DNA of 64,000 nucleotides from JBBTDV01 sp038042605 (lineage in GTDB: Bacteria; Bdellovibrionota; UBA1018): contig CAYHPW010000002.1 of the NCBI GenBank assembly GCA_964358645.1, positions 62,001-126,000 of the forward strand. Reading direction: 5' to 3'. Under the pieces are notes generated by a model that did not search any database, was not told the origin of the DNA, and saw only the letters and a list, made by a program, of their open reading frames with translations. The first letter of the stretch is position 1; each line of letters starts with the position of its first letter. Made by a program: the position numbers and the translations under genes. Of the stretch, positions 1 to 9,261 are shown piece by piece.

Positions 1-1
1 C

Positions 2-1183
2 GTCCGCAAGATCGGTGGCTTTAGACTCGAGTATGAGGGCAGCCAGGACTGGGACCTTGTCTTAAGAGTCTCAGAGAATACCAAAGAAGAAAACATCCGA
101 CACATTCCACATGTTTTGTATCATTGGCGCGCGATTCCTGGCTCCATAGCCTTAGCCAGCGATCAGAAAACGTATGCGCATGAGGCTGCGAGAAAAGCTA
201 TGTGTGAGCATTTCGAAAGAACAGGAGTGAAGGCCAAAGTGACCACCGGCCATTCTTCTTGCCAGCGAGTGATTTATCCTCTCCCCTCAACGCAGCCAAT
301 GGTAAGCATCATTATTGGGACAAGAGATCATGCCGATTTACTAAAGACCACTATAGACGGACTACTTAACAGGACTACTTACCAAAGTTTTGAGATACTA
401 ATACTTGATAACCAAAGCAGCCAGACTCAGACCTTGGATTATTTAGAAGACATGTCCAGGCGTCATAATATTCGTGTACTGAGATACAACCACCAGTTTA
501 ACTTTGCCGCTATGAACAACTGGGGGGTTAAGCACGCAACAGGGGAAATCATCGCTCTTCTTAATAATGACCTTGAAGTAATATCCGAAGGGTGGCTAAC
601 AGAAATGGTCAGCCACGCGATACGCCCGGAGGTGGGCGCAGTCGGGGCAAAACTGTACTATAGAGACGGGCGCGTACAGCATGGTGGCGTGATACTTGGC
701 ATTGGTGGAGTAGCAGGGCATGCCCACCGCTTTTTCCCGAAATCATCGCAGGGCTACGGAAGTAGACTAAGTGTATCGCAATGCTTTTCAGCGGTAACAG
801 GAGCTTGTCTGCTGACAAGAAAAAAAGTCTTCGAAGAAGCTTTCGGCCTGGATGAGGACCTTTTTAAAATAGCCTACAATGATGTGGATTATTGCCTTCG
901 GTTACGTAAAAAAGGGTACCGAATAATCTGGACACCACATGCAGAATTATACCATGTGGAATCCGCCTCACGAGGGCGTGATGACACATATGACGCTCTT
1001 CCAAGATTTAGAGAGGAACGTGAAGCAATGAAAACCCGATGGAACGACATCTTAATAAAAGATCCATATTATAATACAAATCTTTCAATAGATCGTGAAG
1101 ATTTTTCTCCGGCATTCCCTCCAAGGGTGACCAAGCCATGGAGAATTTCACCTTTGCCGACAACCACGAAATGTGTTCTATAA
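2..1183 (+). CDS. GT2 family glycosyltransferase, 5'-truncated by window edge
   Basis: Reading frame 2 is open from the first base, so the gene begins outside the window. The first ~45 visible codons look like the end of one GT2 domain (GSQDWDLVLRVSE, then HIPHVLYHWR). A second complete GT-A domain follows, with the start VSIIIGTRDHADLL, a metal-binding acidic pair in LLNNDLEV and the acceptor-side motif NDVDYCLRLRKKGYRI. This two-domain arrangement is common in large O-antigen or capsule transferases that move sugars from nucleotide donors at the cytoplasmic face. nagZ starts 9 bp downstream. The donor and acceptor cannot be read from sequence. Confidence 0.85.
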   Translation, partial: VRKIGGFRLEYEGSQDWDLVLRVSENTKEENIRHIPHVLYHWRAIPGSIALASDQKTYAHEAARKAMCEHFERTGVKAKVTTGHSSCQRVIYPLPSTQPMVSIIIGTRDHADLLKTTIDGLLNRTTYQSFEILILDNQSSQTQTLDYLEDMSRRHNIRVLRYNHQFNFAAMNNWGVKHATGEIIALLNNDLEVISEGWLTEMVSHAIRPEVGAVGAKLYYRDGRVQHGGVILGIGGVAGHAHRFFPKSSQGYGSRLSVSQCFSAVTGACLLTRKKVFEEAFGLDEDLFKIAYNDVDYCLRLRKKGYRIIWTPHAELYHVESASRGRDDTYDALPRFREEREAMKTRWNDILIKDPYYNTNLSIDREDFSPAFPPRVTKPWRISPLPTTTKCVL

Positions 1184-1192
1184 TAGCCTAAA

Positions 1193-2281
1193 ATGTCGAC
1201 CGTTGATCTCGCACAAAAAGCTCTTGGTCAGCTTTTCATTATAGGATTCCGTGGACTTGAGCTGTCAGATGATACAGCAGCGTTTCTTTCACAAGCCGGA
1301 ATCGGTGGAGTAATACTTTTTTCAAATAATTACGAAAGCCCAGGTCAAGTAGCCGAGCTCATAAACCAGGTTCAGGAAAACAGGACTGACCTGCCGTTTT
1401 GGATAGGCGTTGACCATGAAGGCGGACGCGTACAGCGCTTCAAAAAGCCTTTTACCCGCATCCCAGAAGCAGCCGCCATAGGTGCCAAAAATTCACCAAA
1501 GCTTGCCTTTGATATAGCCGCCGTCATGGCAAAAGAATTAAAAGCGATCGGCGTTAATGTAAATTTCTGTCCGGTGGTTGATATAGCAACAAACCCTAAA
1601 AATCCTGTTATAGGCAATAGGTCATATGGGTCCACTGAAGATGTGGTATCAAAAATATCCAGCGCCATAATGAGGGGCCATGTAACCCATGGGGTACAAC
1701 CCTGCGTTAAACATTTTCCAGGCCATGGTGACACAACGGTGGATTCACACCTTGGACTTCCAAAAATTGATATCCCCCTGGAAGTACTGATGGAACGTGA
1801 GTTTCGACCGTTCACAAAGGCCTTTAGGTCGCATTGTGCGATGGTCATGACTGCACACATACTTAATCCAAAGATTGATCCAGAAAAGCCAGCCACTTTG
1901 TCCAGTATAACTTTACGCGAAATCTTGCGAAAGCAGCTACGCTATTCAAGGGTCATAATAAGTGATGATATGGAAATGAAAGCCATCGCAGACAATTTCA
2001 GCTCAGAAGATGCACCGAAAATGGCTGTAGAGGCTGGTTGCGATATATTGATTTATAGAACAGAAGAGGCCGCCAGACATGCTTATGAGGTGTTGCTTAA
2101 CCGCCTAGAGACTGGCAAGCTTTCACCTGAGATCGTTCTGGAGGCTGCGCAGAGAGTGACCCAGCTAAAGAGAGAGGTTCTTCCAGGCCTGTATAAACCT
2201 GTAGCCATCGCCGAACTTGCCCAAAAAATCGGAACACCGGAGCACGAGGCTGTTATTATGAAGCTGACAACAGATGGGTAA
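1193..2281 (+). CDS. nagZ: Beta-N-acetylhexosaminidase (GH3, NagZ-like)
   Basis: This 362-residue protein is of normal NagZ length. It shows the GH3 NagZ signature KHFPGHGDTTVDSHLGLP, whose His/Asp dyad supplies the general acid/base, and the nucleophile region ISDDMEMKAI. IGVDHEGGRVQRF is the expected substrate-loop start. NagZ removes GlcNAc from GlcNAc-anhydroMurNAc muropeptides in the cytoplasm during cell-wall recycling. No signal peptide is visible, in agreement with that location. The ATG lies 9 bp after the upstream glycosyltransferase stop, so the two may be co-transcribed. The family call is secure; substrate specificity is inferred. Confidence 0.93.
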   Translation: MSTVDLAQKALGQLFIIGFRGLELSDDTAAFLSQAGIGGVILFSNNYESPGQVAELINQVQENRTDLPFWIGVDHEGGRVQRFKKPFTRIPEAAAIGAKNSPKLAFDIAAVMAKELKAIGVNVNFCPVVDIATNPKNPVIGNRSYGSTEDVVSKISSAIMRGHVTHGVQPCVKHFPGHGDTTVDSHLGLPKIDIPLEVLMEREFRPFTKAFRSHCAMVMTAHILNPKIDPEKPATLSSITLREILRKQLRYSRVIISDDMEMKAIADNFSSEDAPKMAVEAGCDILIYRTEEAARHAYEVLLNRLETGKLSPEIVLEAAQRVTQLKREVLPGLYKPVAIAELAQKIGTPEHEAVIMKLTTDG

Positions 2282-2402
2282 CAAGAATTATCAGCTTAGC
2301 AAATTTTCTCATTCCTGCTTGCCTATACCACCTTTGCAGAATTCCTGACAAATCAAGCATTAACTTTCAATCTAAGTCATTACCTGATATTGAAAAAATA
2401 CG

Positions 2403-2633
2403 ATGGATCAGAGAACATTGAGAGAAAGCAACGCATATCAGCCCGATAAAATTGTAAAAACTAAAGGTTCTAGTGAAACCCTTTGCCATATAGATCTGAT
2501 TCAAAGAATCTTTGCCCTAGAGGCAAAAATCGCAGCCGACGAGGAGCGATGGAGTAGAAAGATACTACAAAACAGAATGTTTTACCTTGTTAAAAAAGCC
2601 ATGCAAATTCTGATCAGATATAGACAAAAATGA
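2403..2633 (+). CDS. Hypothetical 76-aa protein, upstream partner of the next ORF
   Basis: A short basic protein that I do not recognise. Its middle (RIFALEAKIAADEERWSRKILQ) is charged and could form a helix or short coiled coil. It has no signal peptide or membrane segment. The stop overlaps the following ATG as ATGA, which suggests translational coupling to the 322-aa gene and is the main argument that it is real. About 120 bp of AT-rich sequence separates it from nagZ. Confidence 0.5.
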   Translation: MDQRTLRESNAYQPDKIVKTKGSSETLCHIDLIQRIFALEAKIAADEERWSRKILQNRMFYLVKKAMQILIRYRQK

Positions 2634-3598
2634 GAATATCGCAAAACATGGCTACATCATCAGAATTTATTTTTATTTCTCTCTCACCACTTGTTTGCAA
2701 ATATCATAGTAAGGTTAAGGAAATAGTTAACACTGGAGTGCTAGATTCTTCGCTTTTAGTTAAATTTATGTTGGATACTCCTGTAGAGGCTCCCGCACAT
2801 CTTCCCTATCTAACCGGTGGGGCACTATTTAAAAAAACGTCATTCAGTGAAAAAGAATTTATAAACTATTCCTGCAACAAAAAAAGAAGAGAGTTTATTT
2901 TAAATCTTTGTGGGTATAATTCTCCAACTTATTTTATAAAAGCTGATTCTTGTGCTGATCAAAATCCTACCAGCATCTGGCATGATTCGCCTAAAATTAG
3001 CAGATTTATTCAAGAGAAAACAAAAAATTCTTCCGGTTATTTCGACAGATCTTTACAAATTGCTGAAGATTTTCCAGGTGAACTTATAATCAATCACCCG
3101 AGTGTAACATGGGGACGCACCGTCTACACAGATCAAGCTTGGGTTGCCAATTATCTTGCTGCATTCAATCACCCGGATGTGCGGCAAAAGGGCATACATT
3201 TCAACTGTGATGTCAACAGTACAGCAATAACTGAACTCGAATATTCATTGGATCGAGATTTTTTAATGAGAGCTTTTGGGATAAATTCTTTCATAGTCGA
3301 AGTACATTTTTCTTCTAATTTTACTGCGTTTACAAAGCTTTTAACTAAATTAAGCTCCCTATTTGGAGCAAGATGTTTATATCCGCTTCAAAAATATGGG
3401 ATTCAAAATGAGGTCGTTGAAATACATTTAAAAAATCCTGTATTCATGGAAACGTTGACTTGGATATTTGAACACCACCCTGCCAGGGAGGATTCCGATT
3501 GGTTTGTGAAAGATCCACTAAATGAGCACCACATAACGACACCATGGTACTTCCAAGATAAGTATCGTCTTATGGAATGGTTATTCCGACATTTCTAG
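2630..3598 (+). CDS. Hypothetical 322-aa protein in glycosyltransferase cluster
   Basis: I do not recognise a domain. The protein is soluble by eye, with no signal peptide and no long hydrophobic run. Trp/His/aromatic-rich stretches such as HPSVTWGRTVYTDQAW and EHHITTPWYFQDKYRL may belong to a folded enzyme or binding domain. It is coupled to the preceding small gene by ATGA. A second ATG 18 bp in (codon 7) is possible. The base composition is AT-rich like the transferases that follow, so the block may share an origin. Its place among glycosyltransferases suggests a role in glycan assembly, but that rests on context alone. Confidence 0.6.
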   Translation: MRISQNMATSSEFIFISLSPLVCKYHSKVKEIVNTGVLDSSLLVKFMLDTPVEAPAHLPYLTGGALFKKTSFSEKEFINYSCNKKRREFILNLCGYNSPTYFIKADSCADQNPTSIWHDSPKISRFIQEKTKNSSGYFDRSLQIAEDFPGELIINHPSVTWGRTVYTDQAWVANYLAAFNHPDVRQKGIHFNCDVNSTAITELEYSLDRDFLMRAFGINSFIVEVHFSSNFTAFTKLLTKLSSLFGARCLYPLQKYGIQNEVVEIHLKNPVFMETLTWIFEHHPAREDSDWFVKDPLNEHHITTPWYFQDKYRLMEWLFRHF

Positions 3599-3603
3599 GG
3601 AAC

Positions 3604-4707
3604 ATGAAAGAAGCAAGAATGACCCATCAAAACATCGGCCCAGTTCTGTTTATAGTAGGATATGATCCTGGAGATCATGGCTGGCTTCAACAGTCAACTT
3701 GGTATCGAGTTTTTGGGCCCGGCCAGGCGATGACTCTTGCTGGAATTTCTGTAAACTATGCCTACGCTACGGAAATTGCTCGCATTACAAATCTTTTAAA
3801 AGCCGGTCTAGCGCGATGGTGCATTTTACATCGCGTGTCTTGGTCACGTGAATTTTACATATTATTAGAACTAGCCAAAAAGTATGACTGCAAAATCACG
3901 TGGGATCTCGATGACAATACGATTGACCCAAGAATTACAGAAAGCGCCGTCCACCTAAACAGTGCTACAAGTGGTTATAAAAAACGTCTACAGACCCATA
4001 TCGCCCAGCAGCTTAGATTACTCAGATTATGTGATAATGCTTTCTTTTCGACCCCAGAACTCACAGAAATTGCCAGTGCTCACCTACGCTCCTCGTGCAC
4101 CATGTGGAACTACATACCTGATTTTTATGACTTGCAAGAAGATACTTTACTTGAAAGTTCATGGCTTCCTGTAATCAAAGACAAATTTGTCATTTTCTAT
4201 GGTCCAGGATCAATCGATCACATGATACACTTCGATTTAATTGCTAACACATTGAGTAGCTTTCTAATGGACCACACAAATGTTACGCTTCTTCTTGGAG
4301 GTGGGCTACCAGTCCCAAAAATATTTTTAAAATTTGGTGAGCAAATTCAAAGATTACCAAAGGTGCTCCCTCAAACATATTTTCAGCTCCTGAAGCATGT
4401 AACGGTTGCAGTCGCACCACTTAAACTAGACCACTTCTCCTCATGTAAAAGTTGGATAAAGGTACTGGAGCCAGCTTATCATGGAACGGTATGGCTGGGT
4501 TCTGACTCTCCTAATTACCGCCGATTCCATGAGATAACAGGCACTGGAGTACTTGTGCGTGACCAAGATTGGGGCCTCGCACTCCAAGACGTCTACTCAA
4601 AAATCAGTTATTATAAAAAAATAGCACGCTCTGCATGTATTCATATAAAAAATGAATTTTCTTGGAGCAAAAAATTATCTGAATATTTGCAAAAAAGACC
4701 CAATTAA
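3604..4707 (+). CDS. GT4-like glycosyltransferase
   Basis: The N-terminal half contains CKITWDLDDN, the acidic motif shared by a set of GT4-like (GT-B fold) transferases. The C-terminal half has FVIFYGPGSIDH, a glycine-rich turn LLLGGGLPVP, and VAPLKLDHFSSCKSWIKVLEPA, which resembles the donor-binding E-x7-E region of GT4. The frame is open from 3577. I prefer the ATG at 3604 because it follows AGGG and does not run into the upstream gene; 3619 is a further option. The 3' end overlaps the convergent gene at 4675 by 33 bp. Family moderately sure, donor unknown. Confidence 0.7.
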   Translation: MKEARMTHQNIGPVLFIVGYDPGDHGWLQQSTWYRVFGPGQAMTLAGISVNYAYATEIARITNLLKAGLARWCILHRVSWSREFYILLELAKKYDCKITWDLDDNTIDPRITESAVHLNSATSGYKKRLQTHIAQQLRLLRLCDNAFFSTPELTEIASAHLRSSCTMWNYIPDFYDLQEDTLLESSWLPVIKDKFVIFYGPGSIDHMIHFDLIANTLSSFLMDHTNVTLLLGGGLPVPKIFLKFGEQIQRLPKVLPQTYFQLLKHVTVAVAPLKLDHFSSCKSWIKVLEPAYHGTVWLGSDSPNYRRFHEITGTGVLVRDQDWGLALQDVYSKISYYKKIARSACIHIKNEFSWSKKLSEYLQKRPN

Positions 4708-5910
4708 TCTTTTAATTCTTCTGATACTCGAAAAACTAGAAAAAAACTTCTTTACTAGAAAGACCCTGTTGGTTACTGACCAGTTCAACCACTCGAAAAC
4801 CTTTAAACGGTCAGTAACATTGGAATAAGCCTCTGCCCATAAAAATTTTTCCTCCCCCGGTGGTCTCCAACCAGTTGACAAAAAAGTATATTGAACCTGC
4901 CTAGCAGGAAGGCTTTGGAGGACTTTATAAAACTGACTAGCAATTGCAGTTTTATCAAAATCACATTTCGCTCTGCTCATAGCGTTCTGCTGAACAATTT
5001 TATACTCTGTCTGATTGCTGCTCAATGCTTTCTTGGTTGCTTCGTACCATCCAAGATAGGAGTTCTCGGCAAAAAACCCATCCACATTTTCTCGCACAAA
5101 TGAAATATATGGTTCGACCCGACTATAAATGCCAACCGAGCCAACTGCTGAAAGCTCAGCGAACTTGATAACAGACTTATATTGACTAAAATGATCGCCT
5201 GCAAGCGGCACAAACCCAAAATCTGGCTTTAAAATCGTCAGAAGCTCTTTATAGCTGCTAAATGAACGGATCCCCCCCCAAATTACCTTTAAATACTGAT
5301 CATCTGTATGGTGTTCAGGCACATCATTTGAAAAGTAATAAAGAATAAGGACCTTTCCAATATCATGAGCGGCATCTCGAAGGGCCTTAAAAAAATCAGC
5401 TTTAATTTTAGGCAATCTAAAAACATCGCTATTCGCCAGAATCCCAGTGACATATGCTGGCGGGGTATCACTGACTAAGATATTTCCAGCATTTGGAATA
5501 ACATGCACACGCAAATGTGGGTGTTTTTTTAAAATATAATCCTTCAGTTTAATCTGCGGGGTTGTCAAGACATCACAAAGGCTAATGATCTCATCGATAA
5601 CTCCTCCAGCCTTACCAGATCCTAGATAATCAGGTAGAAGCCACAGGTAATCATCAATATCATATACAATTGGGAGTCCAAGCTTACGAGCCGCTTTAAC
5701 TAAATAAAAAGACTGTAAACTCACAGAACGCGCCAAAATCAATCCAGATGCATACTCTAGCGCCGCTAGCGCTTCATCCAGGTTCTGTCTGACCTCATAA
5801 ACGCGAAAGTCCATATCACCGGGGACTGCACGCAAATGTGAGATAAGTCTAACATAAGTAACCGGGCAATAGATCATTTCTTCTACTGCTATAACAAAGA
5901 GCTTTTTCAC
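4675..5910 (-). CDS. GT4-like glycosyltransferase
   Basis: A 411-residue protein with the N-terminal motif LPIVYDIDDYLWLLPDY, matching the D-I/L-D-D motif of the convergent neighbour and of many capsule GT4-like enzymes. Further along are ILYYFSNDVPEHH and FVPLAGDHFSQYKSVIKFAE, equivalent to the donor-binding segment. The start is a GTG whose bases overlap the TGA of the preceding GT2 gene (GTGA), so the two are translationally coupled. The C-terminus ends in a basic amphipathic stretch (SSIRRIKRLIGSFLQIF) that could rest on the membrane. Substrate unknown. Confidence 0.75.
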   Translation of the reverse strand: MKKLFVIAVEEMIYCPVTYVRLISHLRAVPGDMDFRVYEVRQNLDEALAALEYASGLILARSVSLQSFYLVKAARKLGLPIVYDIDDYLWLLPDYLGSGKAGGVIDEIISLCDVLTTPQIKLKDYILKKHPHLRVHVIPNAGNILVSDTPPAYVTGILANSDVFRLPKIKADFFKALRDAAHDIGKVLILYYFSNDVPEHHTDDQYLKVIWGGIRSFSSYKELLTILKPDFGFVPLAGDHFSQYKSVIKFAELSAVGSVGIYSRVEPYISFVRENVDGFFAENSYLGWYEATKKALSSNQTEYKIVQQNAMSRAKCDFDKTAIASQFYKVLQSLPARQVQYTFLSTGWRPPGEEKFLWAEAYSNVTDRLKVFEWLNWSVTNRVFLVKKFFSSFSSIRRIKRLIGSFLQIFR

Positions 5911-6809
5911 GATAATATCAGCTTACGCCTAGCAGCCTTTAATACTCGAAATAAAATGTGTTGTCTCTCCATGTTGTGGAGATGAATATGAGTCCCCTTA
6001 AATCCAGCATTTAGACTCATCATTACCCCTATACCTATTCGATTAAACTCTAGATCCTTACGCAAATACTCATTTTGAATAAACGTTGTAAAGAACAGAT
6101 GATCGTTCTTGCCTTCAACAACCGTATTACCAAAGGAATCAGTGTGCATAGCCGTTCGATTATGAAAAAAAGCAAGTGTATGCGGGACAACATCTATATC
6201 GTATCTGGAAACAAATCGTATATTAAACTCCCAGTCTCCTAACACTGGAAGATCCTCACGATAGAAACCGACTTGATCATAGACTGAACGCTCATAAACA
6301 AAAGCATTAACAGTAAAAATATTGCCACCACAAATCTCGTTCAAACTAACTGATGTCAAATATGAATTAAAAGGTTCGCGTCGGATAGGAACAATCGACT
6401 TTCCACGTACCTCTTCGATTATTTTGTCAGAGTGAGCAATAACACCTTTAATACTTGGGTGCCTCTTCTTCTCTAATCGAGCGACACACTCATGAAGAAA
6501 TGTGCTATCCCAAGTATCATCATCATCTAGGAGAACGATATATTTACTGGACGAACCATGAATTCCGACATTTGAAGCAGCTTCCATTCCCTTGGAGTGC
6601 TCATTATGTAAACAAAGCACTCTGCCTTGGTAAGCAACTCGGTTTTGCTCTACCAACTCATTCACCGAACCTCTGTCTCCTCCGTCATTAATAATAACAT
6701 GTAGCCAATCAGAATAGGTTTGACTCAAAACAGACCCAATCGCCCTAGAAAGAAAAAGACTCCTATCCTTTGTGCGCGTAATAATGGCAATTTGTCCAAA
6801 TTTATTCAT
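5907..6809 (-). CDS. GT2 family glycosyltransferase (paralogue of the next gene)
   Basis: A GT-A fold transferase with the start QIAIITRTKDRSLFLSRAI, a DDDDTW metal-binding site and the acceptor motif LGDWEFNIRF. These features recur almost unchanged in the adjacent gene, so the two are paralogues. The frame opens at 6827, but the ATG at 6809 follows AGG at suitable distance and gives the usual GT2 N-terminus. The stop is coupled to the next transferase. The enzyme should add a sugar to a lipid-linked or protein-linked glycan in the cytoplasm; which sugar cannot be told. Confidence 0.83.
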   Translation of the reverse strand: MNKFGQIAIITRTKDRSLFLSRAIGSVLSQTYSDWLHVIINDGGDRGSVNELVEQNRVAYQGRVLCLHNEHSKGMEAASNVGIHGSSSKYIVLLDDDDTWDSTFLHECVARLEKKRHPSIKGVIAHSDKIIEEVRGKSIVPIRREPFNSYLTSVSLNEICGGNIFTVNAFVYERSVYDQVGFYREDLPVLGDWEFNIRFVSRYDIDVVPHTLAFFHNRTAMHTDSFGNTVVEGKNDHLFFTTFIQNEYLRKDLEFNRIGIGVMMSLNAGFKGTHIHLHNMERQHILFRVLKAARRKLILS

Positions 6810-6839
6810 AGTACCTATATACATCACCAGGTCTGCAGT

Positions 6840-7952
6840 TCAAAACAAACGACGCATCACTCTTTTCATCCAACGAAGGGGGGCTATTACCTTACTAATC
6901 CAACTATAAAGCACGCCAACAGAATATTGAATCTCCGTAACTATTGGACGAATCACCTGTAATTGCTCCTTCGTTGCTTGTAGTTGCTCGCTTATTTCTT
7001 GTAATTTAAACTTTAATTCATCGAATTGATATCGCATGTCTTGAATTCGGTGAAATGAAAGAGCAGTGTTCATAATAAATCCCAGACCAGGCTTGGCATT
7101 ACGCAAATCATCCCTCAGGAAATGATTACGCATTAAATTTCCATAATGCACATGAAGATGAGACGGATCTGTTACAGTGTTAGAATAAATATCATTTATT
7201 TGGTTAACACGAATATGGTAGTTTGCAAGCCTCTTGGGAATAAGTCCAAGGTCCCACGTGCTCAACACGCGTAGATTAAATTCCCAATCTCCAAGCACAG
7301 GCAAGTGTTGATTATACCCACGTATCTTCTCCCAAATCTTACGGTGATAGACGAAAGAATTAACTGTAAAAATATTACCTGCTGCGACTTCGAATAATGA
7401 AATATATTTGTGATGACTATTGAAATCCTCTTCACTCAAAATGACCACATCATCACCATCAATTCGTTCGCGAATCAACGAAGCATGAGTTACAACTCCT
7501 CCAAACTGACTAGAATTAGAAGGATCAGACAAAAAAGAAACACATTCTTTTAAAAAATCCGGATGCCAAGTGTCATCATCATCATGAATCGTAAACAAAT
7601 TCCCAGTAGCATGACGAATTCCAATATTTGCCGCCTCCTCCATACCTAGTGAAATAGGATTATGAACAAGCTTTAATCTACCCGCATACCGATCAAGAAA
7701 TAACTTAACCACTTCTTCAACTAAAACCGATGACCCGCCATCATTTACAATTATGTGCTGCCAATTTGAGTAAGTTTGTTTAAGGACGCTTTCAAAAGCT
7801 CTCTTAAGAAGAAGTGGGCGATCTTTAGTGCGGGTAATGATAGATACAATAGGATTCAATTCTAGACTAGGTAACGGATCCACAGGAAAAGGACTAAATT
7901 TCCCTCGATCAACAAAATCAATTTTATGAGTCGATGGCGTGTGTATTTCCAT
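6840..7952 (-). CDS. GT2 family glycosyltransferase with C-terminal coiled coil
   Basis: The GT-A domain spans about residues 30-280 and contains VSIITRTKDRPLLLKRAF, the metal site HDDDDTWHPDFL and LGDWEFNLRVL. A coiled coil (QDMRYQFDELKFKLQEISEQ onward) and a basic hydrophobic tail (APLRWMKRVMRRLF) follow, which may hold it at the membrane or in a complex. The ATG at 7952 is preceded by GGGAG at 7 nt; the longer frame to 7973 would only deepen the overlap with the upstream membrane gene. It is the larger member of a tandem pair with the gene at 5907. Confidence 0.84.
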   Translation of the reverse strand: MEIHTPSTHKIDFVDRGKFSPFPVDPLPSLELNPIVSIITRTKDRPLLLKRAFESVLKQTYSNWQHIIVNDGGSSVLVEEVVKLFLDRYAGRLKLVHNPISLGMEEAANIGIRHATGNLFTIHDDDDTWHPDFLKECVSFLSDPSNSSQFGGVVTHASLIRERIDGDDVVILSEEDFNSHHKYISLFEVAAGNIFTVNSFVYHRKIWEKIRGYNQHLPVLGDWEFNLRVLSTWDLGLIPKRLANYHIRVNQINDIYSNTVTDPSHLHVHYGNLMRNHFLRDDLRNAKPGLGFIMNTALSFHRIQDMRYQFDELKFKLQEISEQLQATKEQLQVIRPIVTEIQYSVGVLYSWISKVIAPLRWMKRVMRRLF

Positions 7953-9261
7953 CTCTACGCTCCCAACCACCATGCGGGTAAATACGGGCTAAAACAAGAG
8001 CAACACCTATAGCTATCATCATCTGATGAATCACCATATACCTTAATGACAAAAAAGGATTGATAAAAGCTATCCCTAAAGCATGGGTCCATGCTCCGAT
8101 AATTAAAAAACAAATCTCTGGCCGCCTTGCGGCCCTGAGAAACAACACACCAAAGGAACTAACAAATAGTAAACCAGAAAAAAATGAAGTCTGGAAGCGG
8201 ACCAATAATCTATCCATCATAGAAGAGATGCTAGAAGACATTAATTTGTCATTCAGCAATAAATAGGGATGGCCAGCCTCAGTCGACTCCCACTTCCCGA
8301 ATTGCCAAATCCAACGCTCCATCAAAGTCCAAATCAAAATAAAACTGTGTTCAATAACCAACTCATTCAAACTATCTCTGGCCACCTGGCAAACTCCAGA
8401 CGTACCATAAATTTTCTCATACTTGATCATTGGACTGTTAGGTGAAAATTGAAGATCGTTTCTAAAAAATGTGCTTCTTTTATACTTGTCATTAAAAAAA
8501 GTCCTATCTGAGTCTAGGATACAAATCCCAACACTACTACGCAAACTACAAAAATTAATATCAGCCAATGTTGCCAATAAGGATTTACATTGAACAGCAC
8601 TACGAGACATTTTAGTCGGATGGCCTGTAACCCCAAAGTTAATAGTCATCCAAACAATCATAGGCAAAATAGAAATGACATAGATAAACACCTTGGAAAA
8701 TCTAAAATGTAATCTCTTCTTTCGTAAAAGCAGGAATAATGCAATACAACCAGCAGGCAAAAGAAAAAAACCTGAATAGCGAATCTGAGAAAGCAAGGGT
8801 ATAAAAACTATCAATAAAAAGTATCCAAAACAAAAATTTAACTTAAACAACCAAGCTATAAACAAAATAAAAACAATAAATGTGCTTTCTGACCAAAATG
8901 ACAAATCAACAAACAACAACGGTGGCGCAAAAAAAATCGCAGACACAACTAACCAATGCCACCATCGGTTCGGCCGGATCAACAAAGTCGTCAACAACCC
9001 TCTTAATGCTCCAAGAAAAGCAGGTACTATATGCGGTAAAACACCCAATTGAGAAAAAAACCAAAATAATAATGGCATACCAGGAGGATGCCATTCCCCA
9101 ACTGCATTCAGCGGATTACTAACCGAAGCAAGATAGCTGTGTGAATCGGGTGTCATCAATGGCCCGCCAATCCACCAAAGCATACAAAACTCAAGAGTCA
9201 GGAACCCCAAAAATAAACCTAGGTAAGCTATATTGATTTTTTTGCTATCCAATTTAAACAC
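7924..9261 (-). CDS. Multi-pass membrane protein, GT-C (PMT/ArnT-like) glycosyltransferase candidate
   Basis: A 445-residue protein with roughly ten hydrophobic segments. The first periplasmic loop after helix 1 reads MTPDSHSYLA and then EWHPPGMPLLFWF. An acidic residue in the first loop followed by a His/Pro-rich stretch is typical of GT-C enzymes that take sugar from polyprenyl-phosphate donors. It overlaps the neighbouring GT2 genes at both ends (8 bp at its start), which indicates a coupled operon. The specific family (GT39 versus GT83) is not decided. Confidence 0.65.
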   Translation of the reverse strand: MFKLDSKKINIAYLGLFLGFLTLEFCMLWWIGGPLMTPDSHSYLASVSNPLNAVGEWHPPGMPLLFWFFSQLGVLPHIVPAFLGALRGLLTTLLIRPNRWWHWLVVSAIFFAPPLLFVDLSFWSESTFIVFILFIAWLFKLNFCFGYFLLIVFIPLLSQIRYSGFFLLPAGCIALFLLLRKKRLHFRFSKVFIYVISILPMIVWMTINFGVTGHPTKMSRSAVQCKSLLATLADINFCSLRSSVGICILDSDRTFFNDKYKRSTFFRNDLQFSPNSPMIKYEKIYGTSGVCQVARDSLNELVIEHSFILIWTLMERWIWQFGKWESTEAGHPYLLLNDKLMSSSISSMMDRLLVRFQTSFFSGLLFVSSFGVLFLRAARRPEICFLIIGAWTHALGIAFINPFLSLRYMVIHQMMIAIGVALVLARIYPHGGWERRDGNTHAIDS

